A stretch of DNA of 64,000 nucleotides. It comes from Bradyrhizobium sp. ISRA430 (GTDB lineage Bacteria > Pseudomonadota > Alphaproteobacteria > Rhizobiales > Xanthobacteraceae). The position numbers and the translations under genes were made by a program. Shown here piece by piece: positions 54,966 to 63,155 of the stretch (its first letter is position 1; the number at the start of each line of letters is the position of its first letter). The notes under the pieces are model-generated. The model made no database searches. It was not told the DNA's origin and was given only the letters and a program-made list of their open reading frames with translations. The DNA lies in assembly GCF_029909975.1 (NCBI RefSeq), contig NZ_CP094516.1:4960001-5024000 (forward strand), read 5' to 3'.

Positions 54966-55142
54966 ATGGAAGACGAGAACATCGCCCTCAACAGCGTGCT
55001 CGGCCTGGAACTCAACCGCGTGTTTTTCGCCGTTCGCGAGACGGCAAACAAACAGAAGATCGTCGAGTTCGCGCGCGCGGTGCTGGAAAGCGAACGCGCC
55101 AGGCTGCCCGACAGCGCTTCGCCCGAGGGACCGGCGAGCTGA
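54966..55142 (+). CDS. Possible small protein of 58 residues
   Basis: A short frame with GC-rich third positions, an ATG preceded by GGGA 8 nt upstream and a clean stop: starts MEDENIALNSVLGLELNRVF and ends with a Pro/Ser/Gly-rich tail. A helix rich in charged residues lies between (VRETANKQKIVEFARAVLES). No family recognised. It is divergent from the LuxR-type gene. Real but uncertain. Confidence 0.5.
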   Translation: MEDENIALNSVLGLELNRVFFAVRETANKQKIVEFARAVLESERARLPDSASPEGPAS

Positions 55143-55277
55143 GGCATGCCGTTGCTGCAAAAGCGTACGAACGGGCGTGCGCCGTCATTCCATTCGAACT
55201 TGCCTTTTTTAGTCGAAACAATCTGACCGCGAAGCTTCTCCGTCGTTGTCATCGGCGAGTGAGCTGCGCTCTCACTT

Positions 55278-55305
55278 ACCCTCCCCTGGAGGGGGAGGGT
55301 GAAGC
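55278..55305. terminator. Hairpin upstream of the LysR gene
   Basis: TACCCTCCCC and GGGGGAGGGT form a strong stem with a short TGGA loop about 60 bp before the LysR start. No T-run follows. It may be a repeat remnant or insulate the lysR promoter. Confidence 0.4.
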
Positions 55306-55366
55306 GTCGCCCTCCCGTCCGTATTGACAGGCATTTGCCGCTGGAAGTCCTCGCATCGCTCGTGAG

Positions 55367-56344
55367 ATGATCGCCGTCGCGATCGCCTTTCGGGATGTCC
55401 AGGACATGATGACGCTGCGCCAGGTCGAAGTGATCCGTGCCGTGATGGTGACGGGCACCATCGGCGGCGCGGCGAAGCTGCTCAACGTGTCCGCGCCGGG
55501 CATCAGCCGGCTGGTCAAATACACCGAGCGCTCGCTCGGCATCCGCTTCTTCCAGCGCCAGAACGGCCGCTACTTCCCGACGCCGGAGGCTGAGAACATT
55601 TTTGAGCAGATCAACGGCGTCTACAAGAAGGTCGATGATCTCTCCGAGATCATCTCCAAGATCGGACGCGGCGGATTGTCCGAACTGCGCATCGGCTCGG
55701 TGCCGAGCATCTCCCAGGTGATGGTGCCGCGCGCGATCGAGCGCGTCCGGCGCCGCTATCCGGATCTCGGCATCGACATCAACATCCTCAAGCTCGAGGA
55801 GGCCATCGACTATCTCCTGCTCGGCCGCGGCGAGTGCGTGGCGATGAGCTACCGGCTCGAGCATTCCGGTCTCGACTTCATGCCGCTCGCCTCCGGCGAG
55901 CTCTATTGCATCGTGCCGCCCGGCCACGAGCTCGCGGGGCGCAAGCAGGTTTCGGCTGCCGAGATCACCCGTTATCCGCTGATCGGCATCGACCCGAACG
56001 ACCCTTACGGGCGGATCATGGCCGAGATCTTCGCGCGCAACCGGCTCGACTACAACATCACCATCCGCGCACGTTTCGGTACCACCGTCTGCGCGCTGGT
56101 GAAGGCGGGCCTCGGCATCGCCATCATCGACCAATTCACGGTGGCCCATGGCGGCTACCCCGGAATCGAGCTGTTGAAGATCACCGAGCCGACGCGGTTC
56201 GATACCTACATCGCGGTGAAGCGCGGCGCGCCGCTGTCGCTCCATGTCGAATATTTCATCGAGGCGCTGCGCGCCGAGATGCGCGCGGTCGAGCCCTCCC
56301 GCAGCAACGGAAAGGGTGGAGCGGTGCGCGGCCGGCGAAAATAA
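55367..56344 (+). CDS. LysR-family transcriptional regulator
   Basis: A 325-residue regulator with an N-terminal winged helix (LRQVEVIRAVMVTGTIGGAA, LLNVSAPGISRLVKYTERSL) and a substrate-binding domain. It is immediately upstream of the quinate/shikimate dehydrogenase gene on the same strand and probably regulates the hydroaromatic cluster. The start at 55367 is uncertain; an ATG at 55406 also fits. Confidence 0.92.
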   Translation: MIAVAIAFRDVQDMMTLRQVEVIRAVMVTGTIGGAAKLLNVSAPGISRLVKYTERSLGIRFFQRQNGRYFPTPEAENIFEQINGVYKKVDDLSEIISKIGRGGLSELRIGSVPSISQVMVPRAIERVRRRYPDLGIDINILKLEEAIDYLLLGRGECVAMSYRLEHSGLDFMPLASGELYCIVPPGHELAGRKQVSAAEITRYPLIGIDPNDPYGRIMAEIFARNRLDYNITIRARFGTTVCALVKAGLGIAIIDQFTVAHGGYPGIELLKITEPTRFDTYIAVKRGAPLSLHVEYFIEALRAEMRAVEPSRSNGKGGAVRGRRK

Positions 56345-56354
56345 CACTATGTTA
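56342..56354. promoter_or_regulatory. Candidate LysR-type T-N11-A binding site
   Basis: TAAC-ACTAT-GTTA is a 13-bp palindrome of T-N11-A form, overlapping the lysR stop codon and lying 123 bp before the dehydrogenase start. LysR regulators bind such sites. Confidence 0.5.
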
Positions 56355-56476
56355 GGTTTGTCGGATAAATGGGTAATTGTGTTAGCTGAGGGAAAGTCTA
56401 TCGTCGCACTTGGAATTGCGCGGATTTCCCCGCTAATGGCCGGGAAAGAACGCCCCTCACCAGACGATAGTGGATC

Positions 56477-57355
56477 ATGTCGAAGCGCGGCCCCGCCACC
56501 AGCAAGAAGCTCCTCACCGGCCTGCTCGGCGCACCGATCGCGCATTCCGCCTCCCCCGCCATGCACGAGCGCGCCGCCGAGGCGCTCGGCTGGCGCGGCC
56601 ATTACCAGCTCATCGAGATCGCCGGCGCCGATGCCGCACAGCTCAGCACTTTGCTCGAGGGCGTGCGCCGTCTCGGCTTTGCCGGCATCAACGTCACCTA
56701 TCCCTACAAGGAGGCGGTGGTCCCGCTGCTCGACGAGCTGGCACCGGGCGCCGCCGCCATGGGCGCGGTCAACACCGTCGTTGTCCGGGACGGCCGGCTG
56801 ATCGGCCACAACACCGACACCACGGGCTTTGCCCGCGCCGTTGCGCCGCTGCTGGCGCCATCCGGCAACGCGGTCGCCGTGATCGGCGCCGGCGGCGTCG
56901 GCAAGGCGATCGCTTTCGCACTGGCGAGCCTGGAGGTGGCCGACATCCGCATTTTCGACAGCGAGCCCGCGCGCGCCGAAACGCTCGCCTCGCTGCTTGC
57001 CCCACGCGCGGGCGCCAGGGTGGCTGGAAGCGTCGAGGATGCGCTTGATGGCGCAACCGGCCTCGTCAACGGCACGCCGGTCGGCATGCTGCCGAACCGG
57101 GGTATTCCGGTCCCGGCCACGCTGCTGCACGAAAAATTGTGGGTCGCTGACGCCGTCTATTCGCCGCTGATCACGCCGCTGCTGGCGGCAGCCCAGGCCA
57201 AGGGCGCGCGGATCATGACCGGACGCGAGCTCGCGATCTACCAGGCGGCCGACGCCTTCGAGCTGTTCACGGGCCTTGCCCCATCGACCGAAGTCATGGG
57301 ACAGGCTTTCGACGAGGTGATGGCGGCCCGAAGCTCAGCCTATTACGCAGCGTAA
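56477..57355 (+). CDS. Quinate/shikimate dehydrogenase (AroE superfamily)
   Basis: A 292-residue NAD(P)-dependent dehydrogenase. The substrate site has SASPAMH, NVTYPYKEAV with the catalytic lysine and GHNTDTTGF; the cofactor site is GAGGVGKAIAFAL. The NVTYPYK/PLLDE sequence and the gene's neighbours resemble catabolic quinate/shikimate dehydrogenases more than the biosynthetic AroE. It would oxidise shikimate or quinate to the 3-dehydro compound. Its preferred substrate and cofactor need an assay. Confidence 0.87.
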   Translation: MSKRGPATSKKLLTGLLGAPIAHSASPAMHERAAEALGWRGHYQLIEIAGADAAQLSTLLEGVRRLGFAGINVTYPYKEAVVPLLDELAPGAAAMGAVNTVVVRDGRLIGHNTDTTGFARAVAPLLAPSGNAVAVIGAGGVGKAIAFALASLEVADIRIFDSEPARAETLASLLAPRAGARVAGSVEDALDGATGLVNGTPVGMLPNRGIPVPATLLHEKLWVADAVYSPLITPLLAAAQAKGARIMTGRELAIYQAADAFELFTGLAPSTEVMGQAFDEVMAARSSAYYAA

Positions 57356-57412
57356 CCCGAGCGGCCGGACACAAGGCTGCCGACGACATCAAGTGAAACG
57401 GGAGGAGAGACG

Positions 57413-58543
57413 ATGAAATCGACCATTCTGGCGGGCGCCTTGTTTGCCTTTGCCGCAGCAACCAGCGCCCATGGCCAGGCGATCAAGCTTGCCGACGTCG
57501 CCGAGCTTTCGGGCGGCGGCGCCACCGTCGGCACCAATTGGAAGAACGGCATTGATCTTGCGATCGAGGAGATCAATGCCAAGGGCGGCGTGCTCGGCCG
57601 CAAGTTAGAGGTCACCCACGCCGACTCGCAATCCAACCCCGGCGTCGCCCGCGCCCAGGTGCAGAAAGCGCTCGACGCCGAGCCCTATGTGCTGCTCGGG
57701 CCCGGCTATTCCGGCTCGGTGAAGGTGACCGCGCCGCTGGCGGCGGAGGCCGGCATCGCCCAGATCATGGGCGGCGAGGCCGCCGAGCTGACGCAGGCCG
57801 GCAACAAATTCCTGTTCCGCACCTCGTTCGGCCAACAATCCTCGATGCCGAAGGTCGCGAAATACATCCACGACGAGATGAAGGCGAAGACGGTCGCGGT
57901 GGTCTGGGTCAACAATGACTTCGGCCGCGGCGGGCGCGACGTCATCGTCAAGGAGCTCGACCGCCTCGGCTCCAAGGTCGTCGCCGACCTCTCGACCGAA
58001 GCCGGCCAGGCCGACTTCGCCGCCGACGTCGGCAAGATCAAGGCCGCCAATCCCGACGCCGTCTTTGTCTACCTGAACGAGGAGGAAAGCGCGCGCATCC
58101 TTAAAGAGCTGAAGCGACAGGGCGTCACTGCGCCGCTGATGGGCGAGACCACGCTGATCGGCCAGAAGGTGATCGAACTCGCGGGCGACGCCGCCAACGG
58201 CGCGCGCGGCCATGTCGGCCTCACCACCGACGCACCGGTCGACCTGATCAAGGCGTTCCGCGACAAGTTTTCCAAGAAGTATAATTACGTGCCGGACCAC
58301 AACGGTCTGAAGGGCTACCTCGCCGTCTACATGATCAAAGCCACCACCGAGAAGATGGGCAAGGTCGATTCCAAGGCTTTCGCCGACACGCTGCACGGAT
58401 TGACGATCAAGGCCGCGGATGAGCCGGGCATCCTGATGGACGTCACGTTCGATCAGAACGGCGACATCGATCGCCAGAGCTTTCTGGTCGAGGTCGTGGA
58501 AGGCAAGCAGGTCGTGAAGCAGGTTCTGCCGAAGCTGAAGTGA
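57413..58543 (+). CDS. Periplasmic substrate-binding protein, branched-chain type
   Basis: A 376-residue Leu/Ile/Val-type binding protein with signal peptide (LAGALFAFAAATSAHG, AHGQA) and the family opening VAELSGGGATVGTNWKNGID. It heads a five-gene ABC transporter behind the dehydrogenase. The ligand is inferred to be a hydroaromatic or aromatic acid from the operon context. Confidence 0.9.
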   Translation: MKSTILAGALFAFAAATSAHGQAIKLADVAELSGGGATVGTNWKNGIDLAIEEINAKGGVLGRKLEVTHADSQSNPGVARAQVQKALDAEPYVLLGPGYSGSVKVTAPLAAEAGIAQIMGGEAAELTQAGNKFLFRTSFGQQSSMPKVAKYIHDEMKAKTVAVVWVNNDFGRGGRDVIVKELDRLGSKVVADLSTEAGQADFAADVGKIKAANPDAVFVYLNEEESARILKELKRQGVTAPLMGETTLIGQKVIELAGDAANGARGHVGLTTDAPVDLIKAFRDKFSKKYNYVPDHNGLKGYLAVYMIKATTEKMGKVDSKAFADTLHGLTIKAADEPGILMDVTFDQNGDIDRQSFLVEVVEGKQVVKQVLPKLK

Positions 58544-58552
58544 GGTCCTGCC

Positions 58553-58684
58553 CTTCTCCCTCTCCCCGCTCTTCGCGGGGAGAGGGTTGGGGTGAGGGGC
58601 CGCTTCCGCGGTCACGGTGACAGTTGAATTCGCGAGGAGAGCCCCTCACCCCACCCTCTCCCCGTAAGAACGGGGGAGAGGGAG
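58553..58684 (+). repeat. Structured repeat, family D, copy 2 (inside an ABC operon)
   Basis: CTTCTCCCTCTCCCCGCTC with GGGGAGAGGG, then GGGCCGCTTCCGCGGTCACGG and TTGAATTCGCG, then CCTCTCCCCGTAAGAACGGGG. The ends and middle match 8940-9110. It lies between the binding-protein gene and the first permease gene of one operon. Confidence 0.8.
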
Positions 58685-58743
58685 TGATAGGCCTGAATTC
58701 GCGTCGACCCAATTCGATCGGGCTCTAACGAAAAGAGAACCCC

Positions 58744-59619
58744 ATGTCCAATCTGTTCGATCTTCTGGTCGCGGGGCTCGCCACAGGCGCAATCTATGCG
58801 CTGGTGGCCGTCGGCTTCACGCTGCTCTGGCAGACCTCGCAGACCATCAACTTCGCGCAAGGCGAGTTCGTGATGCTGCCGGCTTTCCTGATGCTGGCGG
58901 CGATGCATGTCGGCGCGCCGTTCTGGCTCGCCATCATCCTCGGCATCCTGCTCTCGATGATCCTGCTCGGCCTCGCCTTCAAGCTGCTGCTGGTCGATCC
59001 CATGATGCGCCACGGCGTGCTGCCGCTTGCGATCGCCACCATGGCGCTGGCGATCGGCATCAAGGAAGCCGTGAAGCAGTTCTTCAGCGCCGAGGCCTCG
59101 TCGTTTCCCTCGATCGTGCCGACCGGCGACATCTCGGTGCTCGGTCACGCGGTCTCCCTGCAAAGCATCGGCGTGCTCGCCGTCGCCATCCTCGCCGTCT
59201 TCGGTCTGACCACGCTTTTGAACCGCACTTCGCTCGGCCACCAGATGCAGGCGGCGGCGCAGAATCCAACGGTCGCACGCATCATCGGCGTTCCCGTCGA
59301 GCGGATGATCCTCCTGACTTTCCTGATCAACGCTTTCCTGGTGGCGCTGGCTTCGCTTTTGATCACACCGATCTATCTGGCTAAATTCTCCTCCGGCGAG
59401 GTGCTGGGCCAGGCCGCCTTCATCGCCGCCATCGTCGGCGGCTTCAACCAGGTGCGCGGCGCCATCGCCGGCGGCCTGTTGATAGGCGTGCTCGACAATC
59501 TCGCAGCCGCCTACGTGTCGACCCAGTATCGTGCGGCCGTGCCGCTGATCTTCCTCATCGTCGTCATCCTGTTCCGGCCGCAAGGATTGCTCGGCCGCGC
59601 CGAGGAGCGCACGGTATGA
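58744..59619 (+). CDS. Branched-chain-type ABC transporter permease (LivH-like)
   Basis: A 291-residue permease with about eight hydrophobic segments and the family motif QTSQTINFAQGEFVMLPAFL. The usual RMxxPxxEA-like cytoplasmic loop is seen as QNPTVARIIGVPVERMILL. Its stop overlaps the start of the next permease by 4 bp. Confidence 0.92.
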   Translation: MSNLFDLLVAGLATGAIYALVAVGFTLLWQTSQTINFAQGEFVMLPAFLMLAAMHVGAPFWLAIILGILLSMILLGLAFKLLLVDPMMRHGVLPLAIATMALAIGIKEAVKQFFSAEASSFPSIVPTGDISVLGHAVSLQSIGVLAVAILAVFGLTTLLNRTSLGHQMQAAAQNPTVARIIGVPVERMILLTFLINAFLVALASLLITPIYLAKFSSGEVLGQAAFIAAIVGGFNQVRGAIAGGLLIGVLDNLAAAYVSTQYRAAVPLIFLIVVILFRPQGLLGRAEERTV

Positions 59620-60614
59620 GCGGATTTGGCAAGCCTCTGAAGATCGCGCTCGCCCTCGCCGTCATCGCGGCGCTGATCGTGGTCCCCATGAACTTCAATC
59701 GCTACGGCCTGTTCATCCTGAGCCAGTGGGCCGTGATGACCATCGCCGCGATGGGGCTGAACCTCACGCTCGGCTATGCCGGCCAGGTCTCGCTGGCACA
59801 GGGCGCCTTCGTAGGCATCGGCGCCTATGCCGCGGCGATCATGACGACGCATGGCTGGCCGCTGCCGGCCGCGATCGTCGTCGCGATTGCCTTAAGCTTC
59901 GCGGTCGGCTGGGTGCTCGGCTATCCGGCACTGCGCGTGCAGCACCACTATCTCGCCTTCGTCACGCTCGCCTTCTCCACCCTCGCCTTCCTGGTGTTTC
60001 GCAACGAGAGCTGGCTCACCGGCGGCATCTATGGCATTTCCAATATTCCGCGGCCGCACATTTTCGGGCTCGCGACCAACAAGCCGCTGCCCTTCTATTA
60101 TGTCTGCCTCGGCTCGCTCGCACTCGTGTCGATCGCGGTGTGGTGGCTGATCCGCTCGCCCTGGGGCCGCGCTTTCATGGCGCTGCGTGAAAATCCGCTG
60201 CGCGCGCAGTCGCTCGGCGTCGACACGCGGCGCTACACGCTGATGGCCTTTGCCATCGGCTCGGCGCTCGGCGGCGTCGCCGGTGCGCTCTACGCGCCGC
60301 TGACGCAATATATCGATCCCGTGCCGTTCAACCTGTCGCTCTCGCTCGACCTGTTGATGATGGTGATCGTCGGTGGCGCCGGCTTCTACTTCGGCCCCTT
60401 CCTGGGGGCGATGATCGCGGTGCTGCTGCCGGAATGGCTGCGCTTCACCGAAGGCTACTATTTGATGCTCTACGCCGTCGCGGTGATGCTGCTGCTGATC
60501 TGGTCGCCGACCGGCATCCTGGGAATCCTCGATCGTTACCTCGCCGCGCGCCGCACCAAGGCAGCCTCTGCACTGCGCGCCGTCGCGAAATCACGACTGG
60601 AGACGGCGCAATGA
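59616..60614 (+). CDS. Branched-chain-type ABC transporter permease (LivM-like)
   Basis: A 332-residue permease with the motif NLTLGYAGQVSLAQGAFVGI and the loop RENPLRAQSLGVDTRRYTLM. It overlaps both neighbours by 4 bp (ATGA), as expected of a tightly coupled operon. Confidence 0.92.
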   Translation: MSGFGKPLKIALALAVIAALIVVPMNFNRYGLFILSQWAVMTIAAMGLNLTLGYAGQVSLAQGAFVGIGAYAAAIMTTHGWPLPAAIVVAIALSFAVGWVLGYPALRVQHHYLAFVTLAFSTLAFLVFRNESWLTGGIYGISNIPRPHIFGLATNKPLPFYYVCLGSLALVSIAVWWLIRSPWGRAFMALRENPLRAQSLGVDTRRYTLMAFAIGSALGGVAGALYAPLTQYIDPVPFNLSLSLDLLMMVIVGGAGFYFGPFLGAMIAVLLPEWLRFTEGYYLMLYAVAVMLLLIWSPTGILGILDRYLAARRTKAASALRAVAKSRLETAQ

Positions 60615-61354
60615 GTCCGGTTCTCGAAGTCACCAACATCAAGAAGAATTTTGGCGGCATCAGCGCCGTCGACGGCGTCAGCTTCGACGTGCGCGAGGGC
60701 GAGATCCTCGGCCTGATCGGGCCGAACGGCTGCGGCAAGTCGACCCTGTTCAACTGCATCCTGGGCCAGCTCACACCGAGCAGCGGCGAGGTCAAGCTCG
60801 ACGGCAAGACAGTGACGGGCTTGCGACCCGCCGAGCTCAACAAGCTCGGGGTCAGCCGCACCTTCCAGCTCCTGCAGGTCTTCCCAAAGCTCTCGGTGCG
60901 CGAAAACCTGATCCTTGCGGGCCAGGAGCATCAGGGTAACATGGCTTCGCGCCTGGTCGGCCGCTCCGATGCGGGATTGACCGGCGCAGCGGACCAGATG
61001 ATCGGCTTCTTCAAGCTCGATCATCTCGCCGCCGAGCCGGCCGGCGGCCTCTCCTACGGCCAGCAGAAGCTGCTCGACGCCGCCATGGCCTTCATGGGCG
61101 GACCGCGCCTGGTGCTGCTCGACGAGCCCGCCGGCGGCGTCAATCCGTCGATGCTGGCCGACCTGAAGGACCGGCTGGTCGCGATCAACCGCGAGAAGAA
61201 CGCCACCTTCGTCGTGATCGAGCACAACATGGAATTCGTGATGTCGCTGTGCTCGCGCGTGATGGTGATGGCGGAGGGCAAGGTACTGGCGATGGGACGG
61301 CCGGACGAAGTCCGCAAGAACCCCGCCGTGATCGAAGCCTATCTGGGTCATTGA
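60611..61354 (+). CDS. Branched-chain-type ABC transporter ATP-binding protein (LivG-like)
   Basis: A 247-residue ATPase with Walker A GPNGCGKST, signature LSYGQQKLLDAAMAF and Walker B LVLLDEPAGGVNP. The ATG at 60611 lies in the ATGA overlap with the permease. The ORF's upstream extension lies inside the permease gene and was discarded. Confidence 0.93.
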   Translation: MSPVLEVTNIKKNFGGISAVDGVSFDVREGEILGLIGPNGCGKSTLFNCILGQLTPSSGEVKLDGKTVTGLRPAELNKLGVSRTFQLLQVFPKLSVRENLILAGQEHQGNMASRLVGRSDAGLTGAADQMIGFFKLDHLAAEPAGGLSYGQQKLLDAAMAFMGGPRLVLLDEPAGGVNPSMLADLKDRLVAINREKNATFVVIEHNMEFVMSLCSRVMVMAEGKVLAMGRPDEVRKNPAVIEAYLGH

Positions 61355-61365
61355 GGGAGCGAGCC

Positions 61366-62100
61366 ATGAGCGACCCGATCCTCTCCGTTCAGAATCTTGT
61401 CGGCGGCTACGGCAAGATGACCATCCTGAACGGCACGACATTCTCCGTGCCGCAGGCGACCATCACCACCATCATCGGCCCGAACGGCGCCGGCAAGTCG
61501 ACGGTGTTCAAGGCGATCTTCGGCCTGTTGAAGCTGCGCGAGGGCAAGATCAGCTTCGCCGATCGCGATGTGACTAACTTGGGCCAGCGCGCGCTGCTCA
61601 ATGCCGGCATCTGCTACGTGCCGCAGGGGCGCAACATCTTCCCCGAGTTGTCGGTGCGACATAACATCGAGCTCGGCGGCGTCGCGGCGAAGGGCATCGA
61701 CCTGCAGAGGCGGATCGAGGCCGTGCTCGACCCGTTTCCGGCACTGCGGCGGAAGTCCACGCAGCAGGCCTCGACATTGTCGGGCGGCGAGCAGAAGCAG
61801 CTCGAGATCGCGCGCTCGCTCCTGCTCGAGCCAAAACTCGTGCTGATCGACGAGCCCTCGATCGGGCTGTCGCCGCTGATGGTGCAACAGACCTTCGATA
61901 TCCTCAAATCTCTGCGCGACCGCGGCGTCACCATCCTGATGATCGAGCAGAACGCGCGCTCGGCGCTGGAGATCTCCGATTTCGGCATCGTCTTGGAGCT
62001 CGGCCAGACCCGCATGGTCGACAAGGCCGAACGCATCCTGAATGATCCCCGCATCGGCCAGCTCTTCCTCGGCGGCGTCATGGAGGAGAGCGCCGCATGA
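61366..62100 (+). CDS. Branched-chain-type ABC transporter ATP-binding protein (LivF-like)
   Basis: A 244-residue ATPase with Walker A GPNGAGKST, signature LSGGEQKQLEIAR and Walker B LVLIDEPSIGLSP. The start at 61366 has GGGAG upstream; the longer frame overlaps the previous ATPase. It overlaps the next gene by 4 bp. Confidence 0.93.
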   Translation: MSDPILSVQNLVGGYGKMTILNGTTFSVPQATITTIIGPNGAGKSTVFKAIFGLLKLREGKISFADRDVTNLGQRALLNAGICYVPQGRNIFPELSVRHNIELGGVAAKGIDLQRRIEAVLDPFPALRRKSTQQASTLSGGEQKQLEIARSLLLEPKLVLIDEPSIGLSPLMVQQTFDILKSLRDRGVTILMIEQNARSALEISDFGIVLELGQTRMVDKAERILNDPRIGQLFLGGVMEESAA

Positions 62101-63155
62101 GCGCGAAAATGCGCATCGCCGTTGCCGGTGCCGGCCTGATCGGCCGCCGCCATGTCGAATTGATCGAGGCATCAAGGGATTGCGCGCTGGCCAGCATTGC
62201 CGATCCTTCACCTGGCGCAAAGGACTACGCGGAGGCACGTGATGTGCCCTGGTATGCGGACCATCGCGCGCTGCTGGAGCAGGAGAAGCCCGACGGCCTC
62301 ATCATCGCCTCGCCCAACACGCTGCACCTGCCGATGGCGCTCGATTGCGCGGCGGAGGGCGTGCCGGCGCTGATCGAAAAGCCGGTGACGGAGAATGTTG
62401 CCGCCGCGCAGCGCCTCTGCGCCGCGGTCAAGCGGATCGGCGTGCCGATGCTGGTCGGCCATCATCGCCGGCACAATCCGATCATCAAGGCCGCGCGCGA
62501 GGCCGTCGCGACCGGCCGCCTCGGCCGGCTCACCGCCGTGGTCGGACTGTGGCTCCTGAAGAAGCCGGACGACTATTTTGGGGTGGCCTGGCGACGCGAA
62601 GCGGGCGGCGGGCCGCTTCTCATTAATCTCATCCACGACATCGACAACCTCCGCTTCATCTGCGGCGAGATTTCCGAGGTCCAGGCGCTGACCTCGAACG
62701 GGGTCCGTGGCTTTCCCGTCGAAGACACCGCCGCTCTGCTGCTGCGCTTCGCCAATGGGGCGCTTGGAACGGTGACGGTGTCCGATGCGACGCCGGCGCC
62801 GTGGAGCTGGGAGCTGAGCTCGGGCGAAAACGCGGTGTATCCGAAGCAGGATCAGCCCTGTTACGTCTTTGCCGGCACGAGCGGCTCGCTGTCGGTGCCG
62901 ACCATGGAGCTGTGGTCCTATCCGAGCAATCCCGGCTGGCACGCACCTCTGTCGCGCGAGACGATCGCACCGCGGGCGTTCGACCCTCTGGTCGAGCAGC
63001 TCCGTCACTTCTGCGCGGTGATCGCGGACCGTGAACAGCCGCTGATCACGATCGAAGATGCAATGGGAACGCTGGCCGTCGTCGAGGCCGTCAGCGAGGC
63101 CGCCCGCACGGGACTCACCGTAGCGCCGGGCAGGATCATGGAGCAGGCAGCATGA
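62097..63155 (+). CDS. Gfo/Idh/MocA-family oxidoreductase
   Basis: A 352-residue NAD(P)-dependent oxidoreductase: Rossmann motif GAGLIGRRHVE, EKPVTENVAAA (the EKP lysine), and the C-terminal domain with GGPLLINLIHDIDNLRFICG. The family oxidises or reduces polyols such as inositol and, in some bacteria, quinate or shikimate. Translational coupling to the transporter and to quiC points to a hydroaromatic substrate; the sequence alone does not define it. Confidence 0.9.
   Translation: MSAKMRIAVAGAGLIGRRHVELIEASRDCALASIADPSPGAKDYAEARDVPWYADHRALLEQEKPDGLIIASPNTLHLPMALDCAAEGVPALIEKPVTENVAAAQRLCAAVKRIGVPMLVGHHRRHNPIIKAAREAVATGRLGRLTAVVGLWLLKKPDDYFGVAWRREAGGGPLLINLIHDIDNLRFICGEISEVQALTSNGVRGFPVEDTAALLLRFANGALGTVTVSDATPAPWSWELSSGENAVYPKQDQPCYVFAGTSGSLSVPTMELWSYPSNPGWHAPLSRETIAPRAFDPLVEQLRHFCAVIADREQPLITIEDAMGTLAVVEAVSEAARTGLTVAPGRIMEQAA

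Noticed and set aside
54902..57130. A 742-codon minus-strand open frame
   Set aside because: It lies antisense to the 58-residue frame, the LysR gene and much of the dehydrogenase gene, whose family motifs are clear. The translation is rich in His, Arg, Asp and Gly without any domain, as expected of an antisense frame in GC-rich DNA.
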